Source of the DNA: Cyanobacterium sp. HL-69
GTDB lineage: Bacteria; Cyanobacteriota; Cyanobacteriia; Cyanobacteriales; Cyanobacteriaceae
Reading direction: 5' to 3'
Assembly (NCBI GenBank): GCA_002813895.1
Contig: CP024912.1
Coordinates: 3,091,248 to 3,155,247, forward strand
DNA length: 64,000 bases
In this document: piece by piece, positions 20,159-28,519 of the stretch
Layout of the letters: each line of letters starts with the position of its first letter
Position numbering within the stretch: position 1 is the stretch's first letter
Made by a program: the position numbers and the translations under genes
Notes under the pieces: model-generated
What the model saw: only the letters and a program-made list of their open reading frames with translations
Databases searched by the model: none
Told to the model about the DNA's origin: nothing

Positions 20159-20408
20159 CTGGAATTTAATTATTCTTAAAAAACCAGAAAAATATTTACA
20201 AAAATTATCTCTTCCTGAGCAAAAACGAATTATTCAAAGTTTAAAATTGTTGATTCAAGATAAAACTTTAGTTGATATTAAACCATTAAAGGGACGTTCA
20301 GAATGGCGTTTAAGAGTTGGTGATTTTCGCATTTTATATCGAGAAGATAGAGAAAATAAAACTTACGTTGTCACGAAAATTAAATCTCGTGGTGATGTTT
20401 ATAAATAA
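20151..20408 (+). CDS. RelE/ParE-family toxin
   Basis: An 85-aa protein with the RelE pattern: LKKPEKYLQKLS at the N-terminus, then PLKGRSEWRLRVGDFRILY (W52, R53, R55, G57, D58, R60, Y63). RelE toxins cleave ribosome-bound mRNA; ParE relatives poison gyrase. I take the TTG at 20151 as start because GGAGG at 20141-20145 is well placed for it; a TTG at 20139 would be the alternative. It overlaps the antitoxin by 8 nt. Confidence 0.85.
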   Translation: MNSWNLIILKKPEKYLQKLSLPEQKRIIQSLKLLIQDKTLVDIKPLKGRSEWRLRVGDFRILYREDRENKTYVVTKIKSRGDVYK

Positions 20409-20411
20409 AAT

Positions 20412-20458
20412 AAGGCGATCGCACTCTATACTCTCAACAAAGGGGAGATCGCTATTTT
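20412..20458. repeat. Toxin-antitoxin-flanking repeat, copy 2
   Basis: Opens with AAGGCGATCGC and closes with GAGATCGC, so its ends can pair (GCGATC/GATCGC). The 24-base core at 20418-20441 is identical to the core of copy 3. It sits between the RelE-type and HicBA modules. Confidence 0.85.
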
Positions 20459-20539
20459 ACAAGTAGATCTAAAAAAATAGTTATTTACTATAATGAATGT
20501 CAGATTCCTAAAAATAATCAATCATTCAAATAAAATAAG

Positions 20540-20737
20540 ATGAAAGTTAAAGCAATCATTCATACAGCACAAGAAGGCGGATATTGGGCAGAAGTTCCAA
20601 TTTTTCACGGATGCTATACACAAGGTGAAACTATTGAGGAAGTTTTAGAAAATCTTCAAGAAGTTATCAGTTTATATGCAGAGGATGAACCAGAAAATCT
20701 TAGCCCCTCAGATAAAGTTGTAGAATTAACTGTATGA
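20540..20737 (+). CDS. hicB: HicB-family antitoxin
   Basis: A 65-aa HicB fold: MKVKAIIHTAQEGGYWAEVP is the typical first strand and loop, then GCYTQGETIEEVLENLQEVI. It lacks the C-terminal DNA-binding domain of larger HicB proteins, so it is a short form in which only the toxin-masking domain is present. It overlaps hicA by 4 nt (ATGA). HicB before hicA is the common cyanobacterial order. Confidence 0.88.
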   Translation: MKVKAIIHTAQEGGYWAEVPIFHGCYTQGETIEEVLENLQEVISLYAEDEPENLSPSDKVVELTV

Positions 20738-20937
20738 AATCAATATCAGGGAAAAAATTAGCAAAAATCTTGGAGAAAAAGGGATGGCGTTTAGTTCGGG
20801 TTAAAGGTAGTCATTATCGGTATCAAAAAGATAATCAAAGTATTTCTATCCCTATTCATGGTAATCAAGATTTAAAAATTGGCTTATTAAAAACTGTTAT
20901 GAAACAAGCAAATTTAACTGATTCTGACTTAATTTGA
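20734..20937 (+). CDS. hicA: HicA-family mRNA interferase toxin
   Basis: A 67-aa double-stranded-RNA-binding-like protein with the HicA signature KKLAKILEKKGWRLVRVKGS and catalytic His27 in KGSHYRYQ. The C-terminus (LKIGLLKTVMKQANLT) is standard. HicA cleaves mRNA independently of ribosomes until bound by HicB. Complete and apparently intact. Confidence 0.9.
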   Translation: MKSISGKKLAKILEKKGWRLVRVKGSHYRYQKDNQSISIPIHGNQDLKIGLLKTVMKQANLTDSDLI

Positions 20938-20969
20938 ACTTTTATTGAAACAAAATCGCATCTTAACCA

Positions 20970-21010
20970 GATCGCACTCTATACTCTCAACAAAAATGCG
21001 ATCGCACCCG
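20970..21010. repeat. Toxin-antitoxin-flanking repeat, copy 3
   Basis: Begins AGATCGCACTCTATAC and ends AAAATGCGATCGCA. The 24-base core at 20971-20994 matches copy 2 exactly. It closes the two-module block 33 nt after hicA. Confidence 0.85.
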
Positions 21011-21105
21011 TAAAAATAATTAACAGTTAAAATTAGAAGTATATGAGTGGCTTGATTTAATATTTGGGTAATATTACTTCATGTAGATAGTAAAAATTAA
21101 TCATT

Positions 21106-21624
21106 ATGAATCAAGTATTAACGTTATCCCAAGCAAATTTAAAAATGGCTTTATGGCAAATAAAAGCTGATGCAGTTAATGATACGGATTTATACGTTAA
21201 GGTTTCTAACCTTGGTTTTTCTGATGATATAGCCCTCAGATTACATGAACTGATAAAAAAAGTTCAAAAAATTGGTAATAAAGTATTTTCTATAGGCAAA
21301 ATTATATTAATTAAAATAATCGAATTTATTAAATTGCATCCCCATTTAGCCGTTGGTGTAGCATTAGGAATCGCTGTCGGTATTTTAGTTAATTCAATTC
21401 CATTTTTTGGTTCATTTTTAGCTCCTTTAGCTATGATACTAGGCGTTGGTCTTGGTGCGATCGCAGGTCATCGACTAGATAAAAAACACAAAGGTGAAGA
21501 CGTTTACGGATTAAACACTATCGAAATAACTCAAGAAGTCATTGAAATTTGTAAAGAGTTTTTTGCTTTAGTAATAGAAGTATGTCGTTTAATCTTTAGA
21601 GAAACACCAGAAATAAACGTATAA
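21106..21624 (+). CDS. Glycine-zipper membrane protein A (172 aa), unknown
   Basis: No family recognised. The first 85 residues are soluble with an amphipathic helix (IALRLHELIKKVQKIGNKV). Two spans follow at about 80-97 (HLAVGVALGIAVGILVNSIP) and 100-120 (FLAPLAMILGVGLGAIAG), full of small-residue GxxxG-type packing. The C-terminal 45 residues form another helix rich in Glu and Ile. It lies 44 nt before a second protein of similar build. Size and location in an island with toxin-antitoxin and nuclease genes make an effector or stress role possible but unproven. Confidence 0.65.
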   Translation: MNQVLTLSQANLKMALWQIKADAVNDTDLYVKVSNLGFSDDIALRLHELIKKVQKIGNKVFSIGKIILIKIIEFIKLHPHLAVGVALGIAVGILVNSIPFFGSFLAPLAMILGVGLGAIAGHRLDKKHKGEDVYGLNTIEITQEVIEICKEFFALVIEVCRLIFRETPEINV

Positions 21625-21668
21625 TCTATTTTTTTCTTCACTCATCTTAAATATAGGGTTTTATCACG

Positions 21669-22220
21669 ATGTCAGAAGCTCAAATGCCAAATAAAAAAGA
21701 ATTACTAAAGGCATTAAAAAAATTAGAAAAAAACCCAAAGGATAGCATTACTATACTGGGTGAAATAGGAATAACCGTTCTCGGTGCTGGTGTAGTTGGT
21801 TTCGCTGTGGCTTCCATGGGAGTTGCATCTTCTATACCCATCATTACAGCTGTTACGGGGATTGTATTAGTACAAGCGACTCCTATTGGTTGGGTTGCAA
21901 CGGCTGCAGTAGCGGGGGGAACTGTTGCTTATGGGTTAACACAAGCTGTTAAACATGGTTCTAAAATGGAGGCAAAGAAAGCACAATTAAGAATAGATAT
22001 AGAAAAACGTCTGGAAGATATTGAACAAAAAGAAAAAATATCCAAGGAAAAACCAAACACAAAAGACTTGAGTAGTTTTTATAACGTATTATATAGAGCT
22101 TTAGAGAATGATCTTATCAACAAAAAAGATGCCTTTGATTTATTGCAGGCTATTGCTAATAAAAAAATGCTTTTAAGTGAGGCTTATAAATTAATCAATA
22201 ATATATTAAATGATGGTTGA
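21669..22220 (+). CDS. Glycine-zipper membrane protein B (183 aa), unknown
   Basis: A basic N-terminal helix (NKKELLKALKKLEKNPKDS) is followed by about 60 residues of very Gly/Ala/Val-rich membrane sequence (GAGVVGFAVASMGVASSIP, then VATAAVAGGTVAYGLTQAV), then a charged coiled segment and a C-terminal helical domain (DLLQAIANKKMLLSEAYKLI). This is compatible with two or three tightly packed spans. Not assigned to a family. Probably co-transcribed with the preceding gene. Confidence 0.65.
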   Translation: MSEAQMPNKKELLKALKKLEKNPKDSITILGEIGITVLGAGVVGFAVASMGVASSIPIITAVTGIVLVQATPIGWVATAAVAGGTVAYGLTQAVKHGSKMEAKKAQLRIDIEKRLEDIEQKEKISKEKPNTKDLSSFYNVLYRALENDLINKKDAFDLLQAIANKKMLLSEAYKLINNILNDG

Positions 22221-22234
22221 ATTATTCATACGTT

Positions 22235-22486
22235 TTAAATATCATCCCTTAAAGTCTGTAACTCATCAGAAATTAAATTTTGCCACTCCTCATCACAATG
22301 GGAATGTACATGAATCGAACTCGCTAATAAATTAGCTAGAATTTCTCCCTTTTGAGTATCACTCAAATCTGATAATTGTAATTGATTAATTAAAGAAATC
22401 ATATTTTGACATTCTTTTTTTAATTCCATAATCAGAATATTTAAAGTAGAGTTTTTAACGTTAATTTTTCTATCAGTTACTTGCAT
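22235..22486 (-). CDS. Hypothetical small protein (83 aa)
   Basis: A helical, soluble protein with a His/Cys cluster near the C-terminal third (SIHVHSHCDEEWQNL) that could bind a metal. It faces the membrane-protein pair across a 14-nt gap. No family recognised; short length keeps confidence moderate. Confidence 0.5.
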   Translation of the reverse strand: MQVTDRKINVKNSTLNILIMELKKECQNMISLINQLQLSDLSDTQKGEILANLLASSIHVHSHCDEEWQNLISDELQTLRDDI

Positions 22487-22489
22487 TAT

Positions 22490-22680
22490 TTTTTCCCTAA
22501 CCTTTTTAATGCTTATTCAATTCCTTTTTCAAATGCTTTTACCAATGTTTCATTAATCCTTGATCAAAATAATCTTTATCTAATTATAGGTTGATTTTTT
22601 CTTTGTGTTCATCGATTCTAGCGTTTAAAGATGAAATTGCTTTTTTAAAATGACTTTTTTCGATAAACTCAGGCGAAAGA
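22490..22680 (-). pseudogene. Probable gene remnant downstream of xisI
   Basis: Just after the xisI stop, another frame reads YDLSPEFIEKSHFKKAIS followed by SLNARIDEHKEKINL and a stop, with no start codon. Further on, other frames give short runs such as DQGLMKHW and LVKAFEKGIE before stops. The heptad-like, charged character looks like protein sequence broken by several lesions. I cannot name the parent gene. Confidence 0.3.
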
Positions 22681-23007
22681 TCATACAGGCGTACTTAAAA
22701 TGTCTTTATTTTTTTCTATTTGTGTGACTATATCTTTATCATCAATTCCCTCTTGAACGAGAATATTTGTTAATCCTTCCTCAAAATTATCATCTTCTAT
22801 CACAATTTTATCGTCTATTAAACGAGCGTGAAATAGAATTTGATCTCGCCAAGATTCTTTTTGCCAACCTGTCATAATAATCAAAAAATGTCCTGTATCT
22901 CGATCGCACACAGAACTAATTGTCAAATTTTGTAATCGAGGTTGAATAGTAGATTGTTGTCTTAAAACTTCAGTTAAAATATCAGCGTATTTTATTGATT
23001 TATCCAT
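22681..23007 (-). CDS. xisI: XisI-family protein (fdxN element excision controlling factor)
   Basis: A 108-aa XisI with the expected N-terminus (MDKSIKYADILTEVLRQQS), the central strand pair (FLIIMTGWQKESWRDQILFH) and the end motif GLTNILVQEGIDDKDIV. In Nostoc/Anabaena XisH and XisI are needed with the recombinase XisF to excise the fdxN element. Stand-alone pairs occur widely in cyanobacteria that have no such element. It overlaps xisH by 16 nt, indicating coupled translation. Confidence 0.88.
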   Translation of the reverse strand: MDKSIKYADILTEVLRQQSTIQPRLQNLTISSVCDRDTGHFLIIMTGWQKESWRDQILFHARLIDDKIVIEDDNFEEGLTNILVQEGIDDKDIVTQIEKNKDILSTPV

Positions 23008-23411
23008 TGTAAAATATCCTCATTTTGTGAATCAAAAATAATTAAATTTATTTTATTTCGTTTAATAGCTAATTTGAAAATCGGTTTTTGAAAGTGTTTT
23101 AAGTATACAGATTGGCTAATTGCTAGAAAAAGTATTCTTTCAGGTTCTTGTTCTTCTAAAGCCCATTGATAAAACTGAATTTGTCCGATAGTTTTTTCTA
23201 ACTCACTAATCACTGAACGAGAATCAAAATCTTTAACTTCAACAGCAATCTTTTGATTATTTTTTTCTGCTGTAAAAAATTTTTCTGCACCTAAATCAGC
23301 TTTAAGTAAGGTATTTTCTAGTATTAAAATTAAAGGATCATCCGTAATGCTCCAACCATCTTTTTCTAAAGCATGACACAAGGATAAATGTAAACTATCT
23401 CTTTTTGACAT
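22992..23411 (-). CDS. xisH: XisH-family protein (PD-(D/E)XK-like)
   Basis: A 139-aa XisH. HLSLCHALEKDGWSITDDPL is the family's N-terminal signature, and the core carries the endonuclease-like residues D (LKADLGAEK) and E-x-K (IAVEVKDFDS). These match the PD-(D/E)XK fold assigned to XisH. The xisHI pair here has no xisF and no fdxN/nif genes near it, so a role in heterocyst rearrangement is unlikely. An AcnB terminator hairpin separates it from acnB. Confidence 0.88.
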   Translation of the reverse strand: MSKRDSLHLSLCHALEKDGWSITDDPLILILENTLLKADLGAEKFFTAEKNNQKIAVEVKDFDSRSVISELEKTIGQIQFYQWALEEQEPERILFLAISQSVYLKHFQKPIFKLAIKRNKINLIIFDSQNEDILQWINQ

Positions 23412-23434
23412 TATTTTTTATCAAAATAAATCCT

Positions 23435-23455
23435 AAAAGGTGGGCAATGCCCACC
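23435..23455 (-). terminator. acnB terminator (minus strand)
   Basis: Read on the minus strand, GGTGGGC-ATT-GCCCACC is followed by TTTT, 8 nt after the acnB stop. The same GGTGGGCAATGCCCACC palindrome is, from memory, a common dispersed repeat in cyanobacteria, so it may serve both roles. Confidence 0.7.
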
Positions 23456-23462
23456 CTACAAA

Positions 23463-26066
23463 TTATACAGGCATACCTAAAATGTCCTCAATTTTCGGCA
23501 TATCTTCTAAAGCAATAACGCGCCCTTCGTCTTCAAAACCATCAATTTCATTGAAGTTCAAATAGCGGTATAAATCATCCTTGAATGGATCAATTTTCTC
23601 AGAAACGATCGCACTGTACTCCTCCACAGTGGGAATCTTGCCGAGTAAAGCACATACCGCCGCCAACTCCGCACTACCGAGATAAACCCGAGCGCCCTTA
23701 CCCATACGATTATTAAAATTACGAGTAGAAGTAGAAAACACCGTCGCATTATCTTCCACACGGGCTTGATTACCCATACATAGAGAACAACCCGGCATTT
23801 CCGTACGAGCACCAGCTGCCGCAAACACACCGTAAACCCCCTCATTGCGCAACTGTTGTTCATCCATACGGGTAGGAGGACATATCCATAAACGCCCTTT
23901 CACAGTACCTGCACCCTCAAGGATTTTCGCCGCTGCTCGGTAATGTCCTATATTGGTCATACAAGAACCGATAAACACCTCATCCACCTTATCCCCTGCG
24001 CACTCACTCATGAGCTTAACATTATCAGGGTCATTGGGGGCGGCTACAATAGGCTCTTTAATTTCATCAAGATTAACAACGATAGTATCAGCATATTCCG
24101 CATCAGGATCTCCCGACATCAAAGAAGGATTTGCCAACCATTCCTCCATCTTGGCAATACGGCGTAACATAGTACGTGGATCTTGATAACCACGGGCAAT
24201 CATATTTTTTAATAAACTAACATTAGAGCGCAGATATTCTGCCACAGTCTCCTCACTTAGTTTAATTGTACTACCAGAACAAGAACGCTCGGCGGTGGCA
24301 TCGGTTAACTCGAAAGCCTGTTCTACTTTCAAATCGGGTAAACCTTCCATCTCCATGATACGACCATTGAAGACATTGATTTTATCCCCTTTACCAGCGG
24401 TTAACTTACCTTCTTGCATAGCTACCCAAGGAATGGCATTAACGATGTCCCTTAAAGTAACACCTGGTTGTAATTCTCCCGTAAACTTGACCAATACCGA
24501 CTCAGGCATATCCAAAGGCATAGCACCCAAAGCCGCCGCAAAAGCGACTAAACCAGAACCTGCGGGGAAAGAAATGCCCAAGGGGAAACGGGTGTGAGAA
24601 TCGCCCCCAGTACCCACGGTATCGGGTAATAACATACGGTTTAACCAAGAGTGAATGATGCCATCCCCCGGTTTGAGAGCTACACCGCCACGGGTAGCGA
24701 AAAAGTCTGGTAAATCTTTATGAGTTTTGATGTCCACGGGTTTAGGGTAGGCGGCGGTATGGCAGAAGGTTTGTAAAGTCAAGTCTGCGTTGAAGCCTAA
24801 ACAAGCCAATTCTTTTAATTCATCCCGTGTCATGGGGCCTGTGGTATCCTGAGAACCTACGGTAGTCATAATGGGTTCACAAGAGGTACCGGGGCGGATG
24901 CCTTCTACGCCACAGGCTTTGCCAACCATTTTCTGCGCGAGGGTGAACCCTTTACCACTATCTTCGGGGGGGGTAGGACGTACAAACAGGGTACTAGGTT
25001 CTAATCCTAATGCCTGACGGGTTTTATCGGTCAAAGCCCTACCAATGAGTAAGGGAATACGTCCCCCTGCTCTCACTTCGTCTAAAATGGTTTCGGGCTT
25101 CATGGTGAAGGTGGTGAGGGTTTCACCGTTTTCATTGGTGATTTTTCCTTCGTAGGGGTAAATGGTGATGACATCCCCTGTGTTGAATTGGTTAACGTCA
25201 CATTCGATGGGCAATGCCCCAGAGTCTTCGGCGGTGTTGAAGAAAATAGGGGCGATTTTACCTCCAAGGATATAACCCCCTGCTTTTTTGTTGGGTACGA
25301 AGGGTATTTCGTCCCCTAGGTGCCACAATACGGAGTTGATGGCGGATTTACGGGATGAACCTGTACCGACTACGTCACCGACATAGGCTACGGGATGTCC
25401 TTTTTCTTTGAGTTTGGCAATGGTTTCTAATCCCTCTGGCATCCTTGATTCGAGCATAGCCAAGGCATGAAGGGGAATATCTGGGCGAGTGGTGGCATGG
25501 GGGGCAGGGGATAAGTCATCGGTGTTGGTTTCACCCGGCACTTTAAAGACTGTTACGGTAATGGTTTCGGGTACTTTGGGTTTACTGATAAACCATGATG
25601 CTTCTGCCCATGCGTCAATTACTTGTTTAGCGTAGGGGTTGGTTTCTGACAGTTCTAATACGTCGTTGAAGGCATCGAATACCAACAGGGTTTTACTAAG
25701 GGCGATCGCAGCTTCGGAGGCGATGTCACTGTCAGGGGATTTAAGTAAACTAACAAGGGATTGCACGTTATAACCGCCCATCATAGTACCTAATAGGCTT
25801 ACGGCTCCTTGTTTGGAGATGATTGGGGAGGTTAATTCACCCTTGGCGATCGCCGTTAAAAATCCAGCTTTGACATAGGATGCTTCGTCAACTCCGGGGG
25901 GGATGCGATCGCGCAGTAACATCATTAATTCTTCTTTCAATTCCTCGGGAGGATTTTGCAACATTTCGCATAGGTGCGATGTTTGTTCGGCGGTGAGGGG
26001 TAAGGGAGGAATGCCTTGTTTTGCTCTTTCTTCTGCGTGTTGATGATATTCTTCTAACCAAGTCAT
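23463..26066 (-). CDS. acnB: Bifunctional aconitate hydratase B / 2-methylisocitrate dehydratase
   Basis: An 867-aa AcnB. The N-terminal HEAT-like domain (about residues 1-160) and swivelling domain precede the catalytic domains. Fe-S ligands are visible in [13 protein letters not shown] and [15 protein letters not shown], and the substrate site in [13 protein letters not shown]. It isomerises citrate to isocitrate; with gltA 2.5 kb away this places two consecutive steps of the oxidative TCA branch in the same neighbourhood, though on separate transcripts. Full length, no lesions. Confidence 0.97.
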   Translation of the reverse strand: MTWLEEYHQHAEERAKQGIPPLPLTAEQTSHLCEMLQNPPEELKEELMMLLRDRIPPGVDEASYVKAGFLTAIAKGELTSPIISKQGAVSLLGTMMGGYNVQSLVSLLKSPDSDIASEAAIALSKTLLVFDAFNDVLELSETNPYAKQVIDAWAEASWFISKPKVPETITVTVFKVPGETNTDDLSPAPHATTRPDIPLHALAMLESRMPEGLETIAKLKEKGHPVAYVGDVVGTGSSRKSAINSVLWHLGDEIPFVPNKKAGGYILGGKIAPIFFNTAEDSGALPIECDVNQFNTGDVITIYPYEGKITNENGETLTTFTMKPETILDEVRAGGRIPLLIGRALTDKTRQALGLEPSTLFVRPTPPEDSGKGFTLAQKMVGKACGVEGIRPGTSCEPIMTTVGSQDTTGPMTRDELKELACLGFNADLTLQTFCHTAAYPKPVDIKTHKDLPDFFATRGGVALKPGDGIIHSWLNRMLLPDTVGTGGDSHTRFPLGISFPAGSGLVAFAAALGAMPLDMPESVLVKFTGELQPGVTLRDIVNAIPWVAMQEGKLTAGKGDKINVFNGRIMEMEGLPDLKVEQAFELTDATAERSCSGSTIKLSEETVAEYLRSNVSLLKNMIARGYQDPRTMLRRIAKMEEWLANPSLMSGDPDAEYADTIVVNLDEIKEPIVAAPNDPDNVKLMSECAGDKVDEVFIGSCMTNIGHYRAAAKILEGAGTVKGRLWICPPTRMDEQQLRNEGVYGVFAAAGARTEMPGCSLCMGNQARVEDNATVFSTSTRNFNNRMGKGARVYLGSAELAAVCALLGKIPTVEEYSAIVSEKIDPFKDDLYRYLNFNEIDGFEDEGRVIALEDMPKIEDILGMPV

Positions 26067-26250
26067 AGTATTTATGCTTATTTTTTTCTATAATTTACTA
26101 TTTTAAGCATATCAAGGTCATGGACTCTGATTTTGTATTTAATGTATCGAGTTGATTGAAGCTATTGGTTTGAATTTTGGAAAAACTAGATGGACTAAAG
26201 CATTTACAATGGAAAAGTTATAAAAACTTGTTAAGATATTAATCTATAAT

Positions 26251-28020
26251 ATGGCAACGATTGAGTCACAAGATTTAAGTATTAGTAAACTATTTAATGA
26301 CTTTTATATTGTACCTAGCTATCAAAGAGAATATGTATGGACTAAATCAGAAGTAGAAGATTTTTTTAAAGATATTTATGATGAATTTAACACAAATGAA
26401 AATAGTAAAAATTCTGAATATTTTATTGGTAGTATTATTGTCTGTTCGACATCTAACGGTTTATATGAGGTTATTGATGGGCAACAAAGAATTACAACAT
26501 CTTATCTATTACTTTGTGCAATTAAATTTTATTTAAAAACATTTAATCAAGATATAGATAAATTAAATAGTCAAATTTCTGCTACTGACATTGATGAAGA
26601 TGGAAACAATATTTTCCGCTATAGGGTTACGTTACAATATGAGGATAGTAGAGGAATTCTAGAGAAAATTGCACAACAGCGGGATTTTAGTGAAATTATA
26701 GAAACATCTTCTACACAAAATATTAAAAATGCTTATCTAAAGTTAATTTCATTACTAAAAGAAGAGTTTGATAGCTTAGAAACAAAAGATAGAACTGCAC
26801 ACCTTAGAAAATTTTATGCTTACTTTACGGGAAAAGTATTACTGGTACGAGTCAAAACTGCAACACTTGCAGACGCTTTACGAGTATTTGCAACCATTAA
26901 TTATAGAGGTGTTAATTTAGACTCTATAGATTTAATTAAAAATTTAATGTTTATGGAGGCAAAAAAACAAGAGTATGAAATAATAAAAAAAGAGTGGAAA
27001 AGAATGAATGACATTCTTTTTAAAGCGAAAGAAAATCCTATTAGATTTATTCGTTATTATTTAATAGCATACTATATAGAGTCAAATACCATCAAAGAAA
27101 AAGAATTATATGACTGGTTTTTAAATTCCAAAAATAAAGCAATTTATCAAAACGGTGCTGTTAGTTTTGTTAAAAATTTATTGTCAACTAGCGAATTTTA
27201 TCTGAATTTACTGAATTGCAAAAATATAGATAATACCTACAACAAGTATATTGATAATCTCCGATGTTTAAGTGATAAAGCTAGAACACCATTTATGGTT
27301 CTATTATCTGCTCGACATTTGACAGTAGATCTTTTTATGGAGCTTTCTCGACATATAGAAAATTTATTTTTCATTTATTTGATTACTAAAGAATCTACAA
27401 GAAATTTTGAGAATATCTTTTGTAGTTGGTGTATAAAACTAAGAAAAGTTAAAACAGAATCAGATTTTTATAGCTTTTTAAATGAAAATATTATTAGTCA
27501 TAAAAATAAATTTAAACAAAGGTTTGAATCATCTTTTTTAAATCTATCATCGGATATTCCGAAAACCCAACTGAAATACATATTAGCTAAGTTGACTAAG
27601 TATATTGACGAAGTAGCTTATGGAGAAAATATGAATAATTCACTTGATACATATATTAATCGTAATGTAGAAATAGAACATATACTACCCCAAAAACCTT
27701 CTGAAAGTTTTCTCAATGTATTTTCACAGGAATATGATATAGAAAGTTATATCAATAAATTAGGTAATATTACTTTATTAGAAAAACCTTTAAATAGTTC
27801 TATTTCTAATAAATCTTTTTATGAAAAAAAAGAAGCCTATATGCAATCAAAGTTTTTACTAACAAAAACTATAGCAACTAAACCTAAGATAGGTAAAAAT
27901 ACGGCTATAGATAGAGCAGTTGCTAATTTATCAACTTTTGAAGAATGGAATGCTGAATCTATCGACAAAAGACAATTAATGTTAACGGATATAGCGAAAA
28001 CTATCTGGGATATTTCTTAA
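26251..28020 (+). CDS. GmrSD-like DUF262/DUF1524 nuclease (single polypeptide)
   Basis: A 589-aa protein. The N-terminal DUF262 (ParB/GmrS-like) domain has YQREYVW near residue 25, FIGSIIV near 58 and DGQQRITT near 77, the nucleotide-handling motif. A helical middle follows, and the C-terminal DUF1524 (GmrD-like, HNH-type) domain carries EIEHILPQ near residue 474 and LGNITLLEKPLNSSISN. GmrSD-type enzymes are type IV restriction systems acting on modified (for example glucosylated) phage DNA. The gene is noticeably more AT-rich than its neighbours acnB and gltA, which suggests horizontal transfer. Confidence 0.88.
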   Translation: MATIESQDLSISKLFNDFYIVPSYQREYVWTKSEVEDFFKDIYDEFNTNENSKNSEYFIGSIIVCSTSNGLYEVIDGQQRITTSYLLLCAIKFYLKTFNQDIDKLNSQISATDIDEDGNNIFRYRVTLQYEDSRGILEKIAQQRDFSEIIETSSTQNIKNAYLKLISLLKEEFDSLETKDRTAHLRKFYAYFTGKVLLVRVKTATLADALRVFATINYRGVNLDSIDLIKNLMFMEAKKQEYEIIKKEWKRMNDILFKAKENPIRFIRYYLIAYYIESNTIKEKELYDWFLNSKNKAIYQNGAVSFVKNLLSTSEFYLNLLNCKNIDNTYNKYIDNLRCLSDKARTPFMVLLSARHLTVDLFMELSRHIENLFFIYLITKESTRNFENIFCSWCIKLRKVKTESDFYSFLNENIISHKNKFKQRFESSFLNLSSDIPKTQLKYILAKLTKYIDEVAYGENMNNSLDTYINRNVEIEHILPQKPSESFLNVFSQEYDIESYINKLGNITLLEKPLNSSISNKSFYEKKEAYMQSKFLLTKTIATKPKIGKNTAIDRAVANLSTFEEWNAESIDKRQLMLTDIAKTIWDIS

Positions 28021-28313
28021 AACACCTTTAGTATAGTCTTCTACGAGAACGGTTGACAATACAATAAATCCTTTAAAATGTTCTATTTTCTCGTTTGTAG
28101 TGATGGCTTTAGCCGTCATTAATAAGCTTCAAAGAGCTATTGAATTTTTGTCAGAATTAACAGCGCAATAGGTGTTTTAAGGTGCGATCGCCCTTAGCCT
28201 TTTCCCCAGAGGAATCTTATTAGAAAAACTTGACACTTTGAAAATGATTATGTTAAATTATTATCAATTAAACATTAACGTTTAACCGTTCAGGAAGAAA
28301 GGAGGTGATGCCC
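28021..28313. other. Intergenic region with promoter of the small-peptide unit
   Basis: Contains a palindrome TGATGGCTTTAGCCGTCA (28101-28118), a HIP1 site near 28184, and from 28230 a promoter-like TTGACA followed 17 nt later by TTAAAT (28253-28258). No gene is supported before 28314; a 22-codon frame at 28103-28171 has no ribosome binding site. Confidence 0.5.
28230..28258 (+). promoter_or_regulatory. Candidate sigma-70 promoter of the 23-codon ORF
   Basis: A perfect -35 hexamer TTGACA (28230-28235), a 17-nt spacer and a -10-like TTAAAT (28253-28258). It would start a transcript near 28265, about 50 nt before the ORF. Confidence 0.5.
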
Positions 28314-28385
28314 ATGGTTGATAGTAGTAAAACTTTGGGTTCCCTAGCTGGACAAAGTGAACTGAGTTCTGGAGCTATTCTTTAA
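28314..28385 (+). CDS. 23-codon small ORF with a perfect Shine-Dalgarno
   Basis: Encodes MVDSSKTLGSLAGQ followed by SELSSGAIL. Upstream, AAAGGAGGTGAT (28298-28309) matches 12 consecutive bases of the anti-Shine-Dalgarno at the 3' end of bacterial 16S rRNA, with the GGAGG core 8 nt before the ATG. A promoter-like TTGACA lies at 28230 and a strong terminator at 28476-28510, so it forms a self-contained unit of about 250 nt. The peptide is Ser/Gly/Leu-rich with no membrane span or leader signature that I recognise. It may be a small protein, or a translated small RNA. Confidence 0.55.
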   Translation: MVDSSKTLGSLAGQSELSSGAIL

Positions 28386-28475
28386 ATCATAATTCTGATT
28401 TGGTCATTGGTACGTTCTGAGAGTTATTTAAAAGTTTCATCCAGCAGTTACACCTAAACCTTTTAGGGAATCCTT

Positions 28476-28510
28476 AAAAAAAAGCCCTTGGAATGTCCAA
28501 GGGTTTTTTT
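28476..28510. terminator. Bidirectional terminator between the small ORF and gltA
   Basis: The perfect stem CCCTTGGA/TCCAAGGG with a 3-nt loop is flanked by eight A on one side and seven T on the other. It can end both the small plus-strand transcript and the minus-strand gltA transcript. Confidence 0.9.
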
Positions 28511-28519
28511 ATGTTTCAA

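Noticed and set aside
28103..28171. 22-codon frame upstream of the small-peptide unit
   Set aside because: It starts inside a palindrome and has no ribosome binding site.
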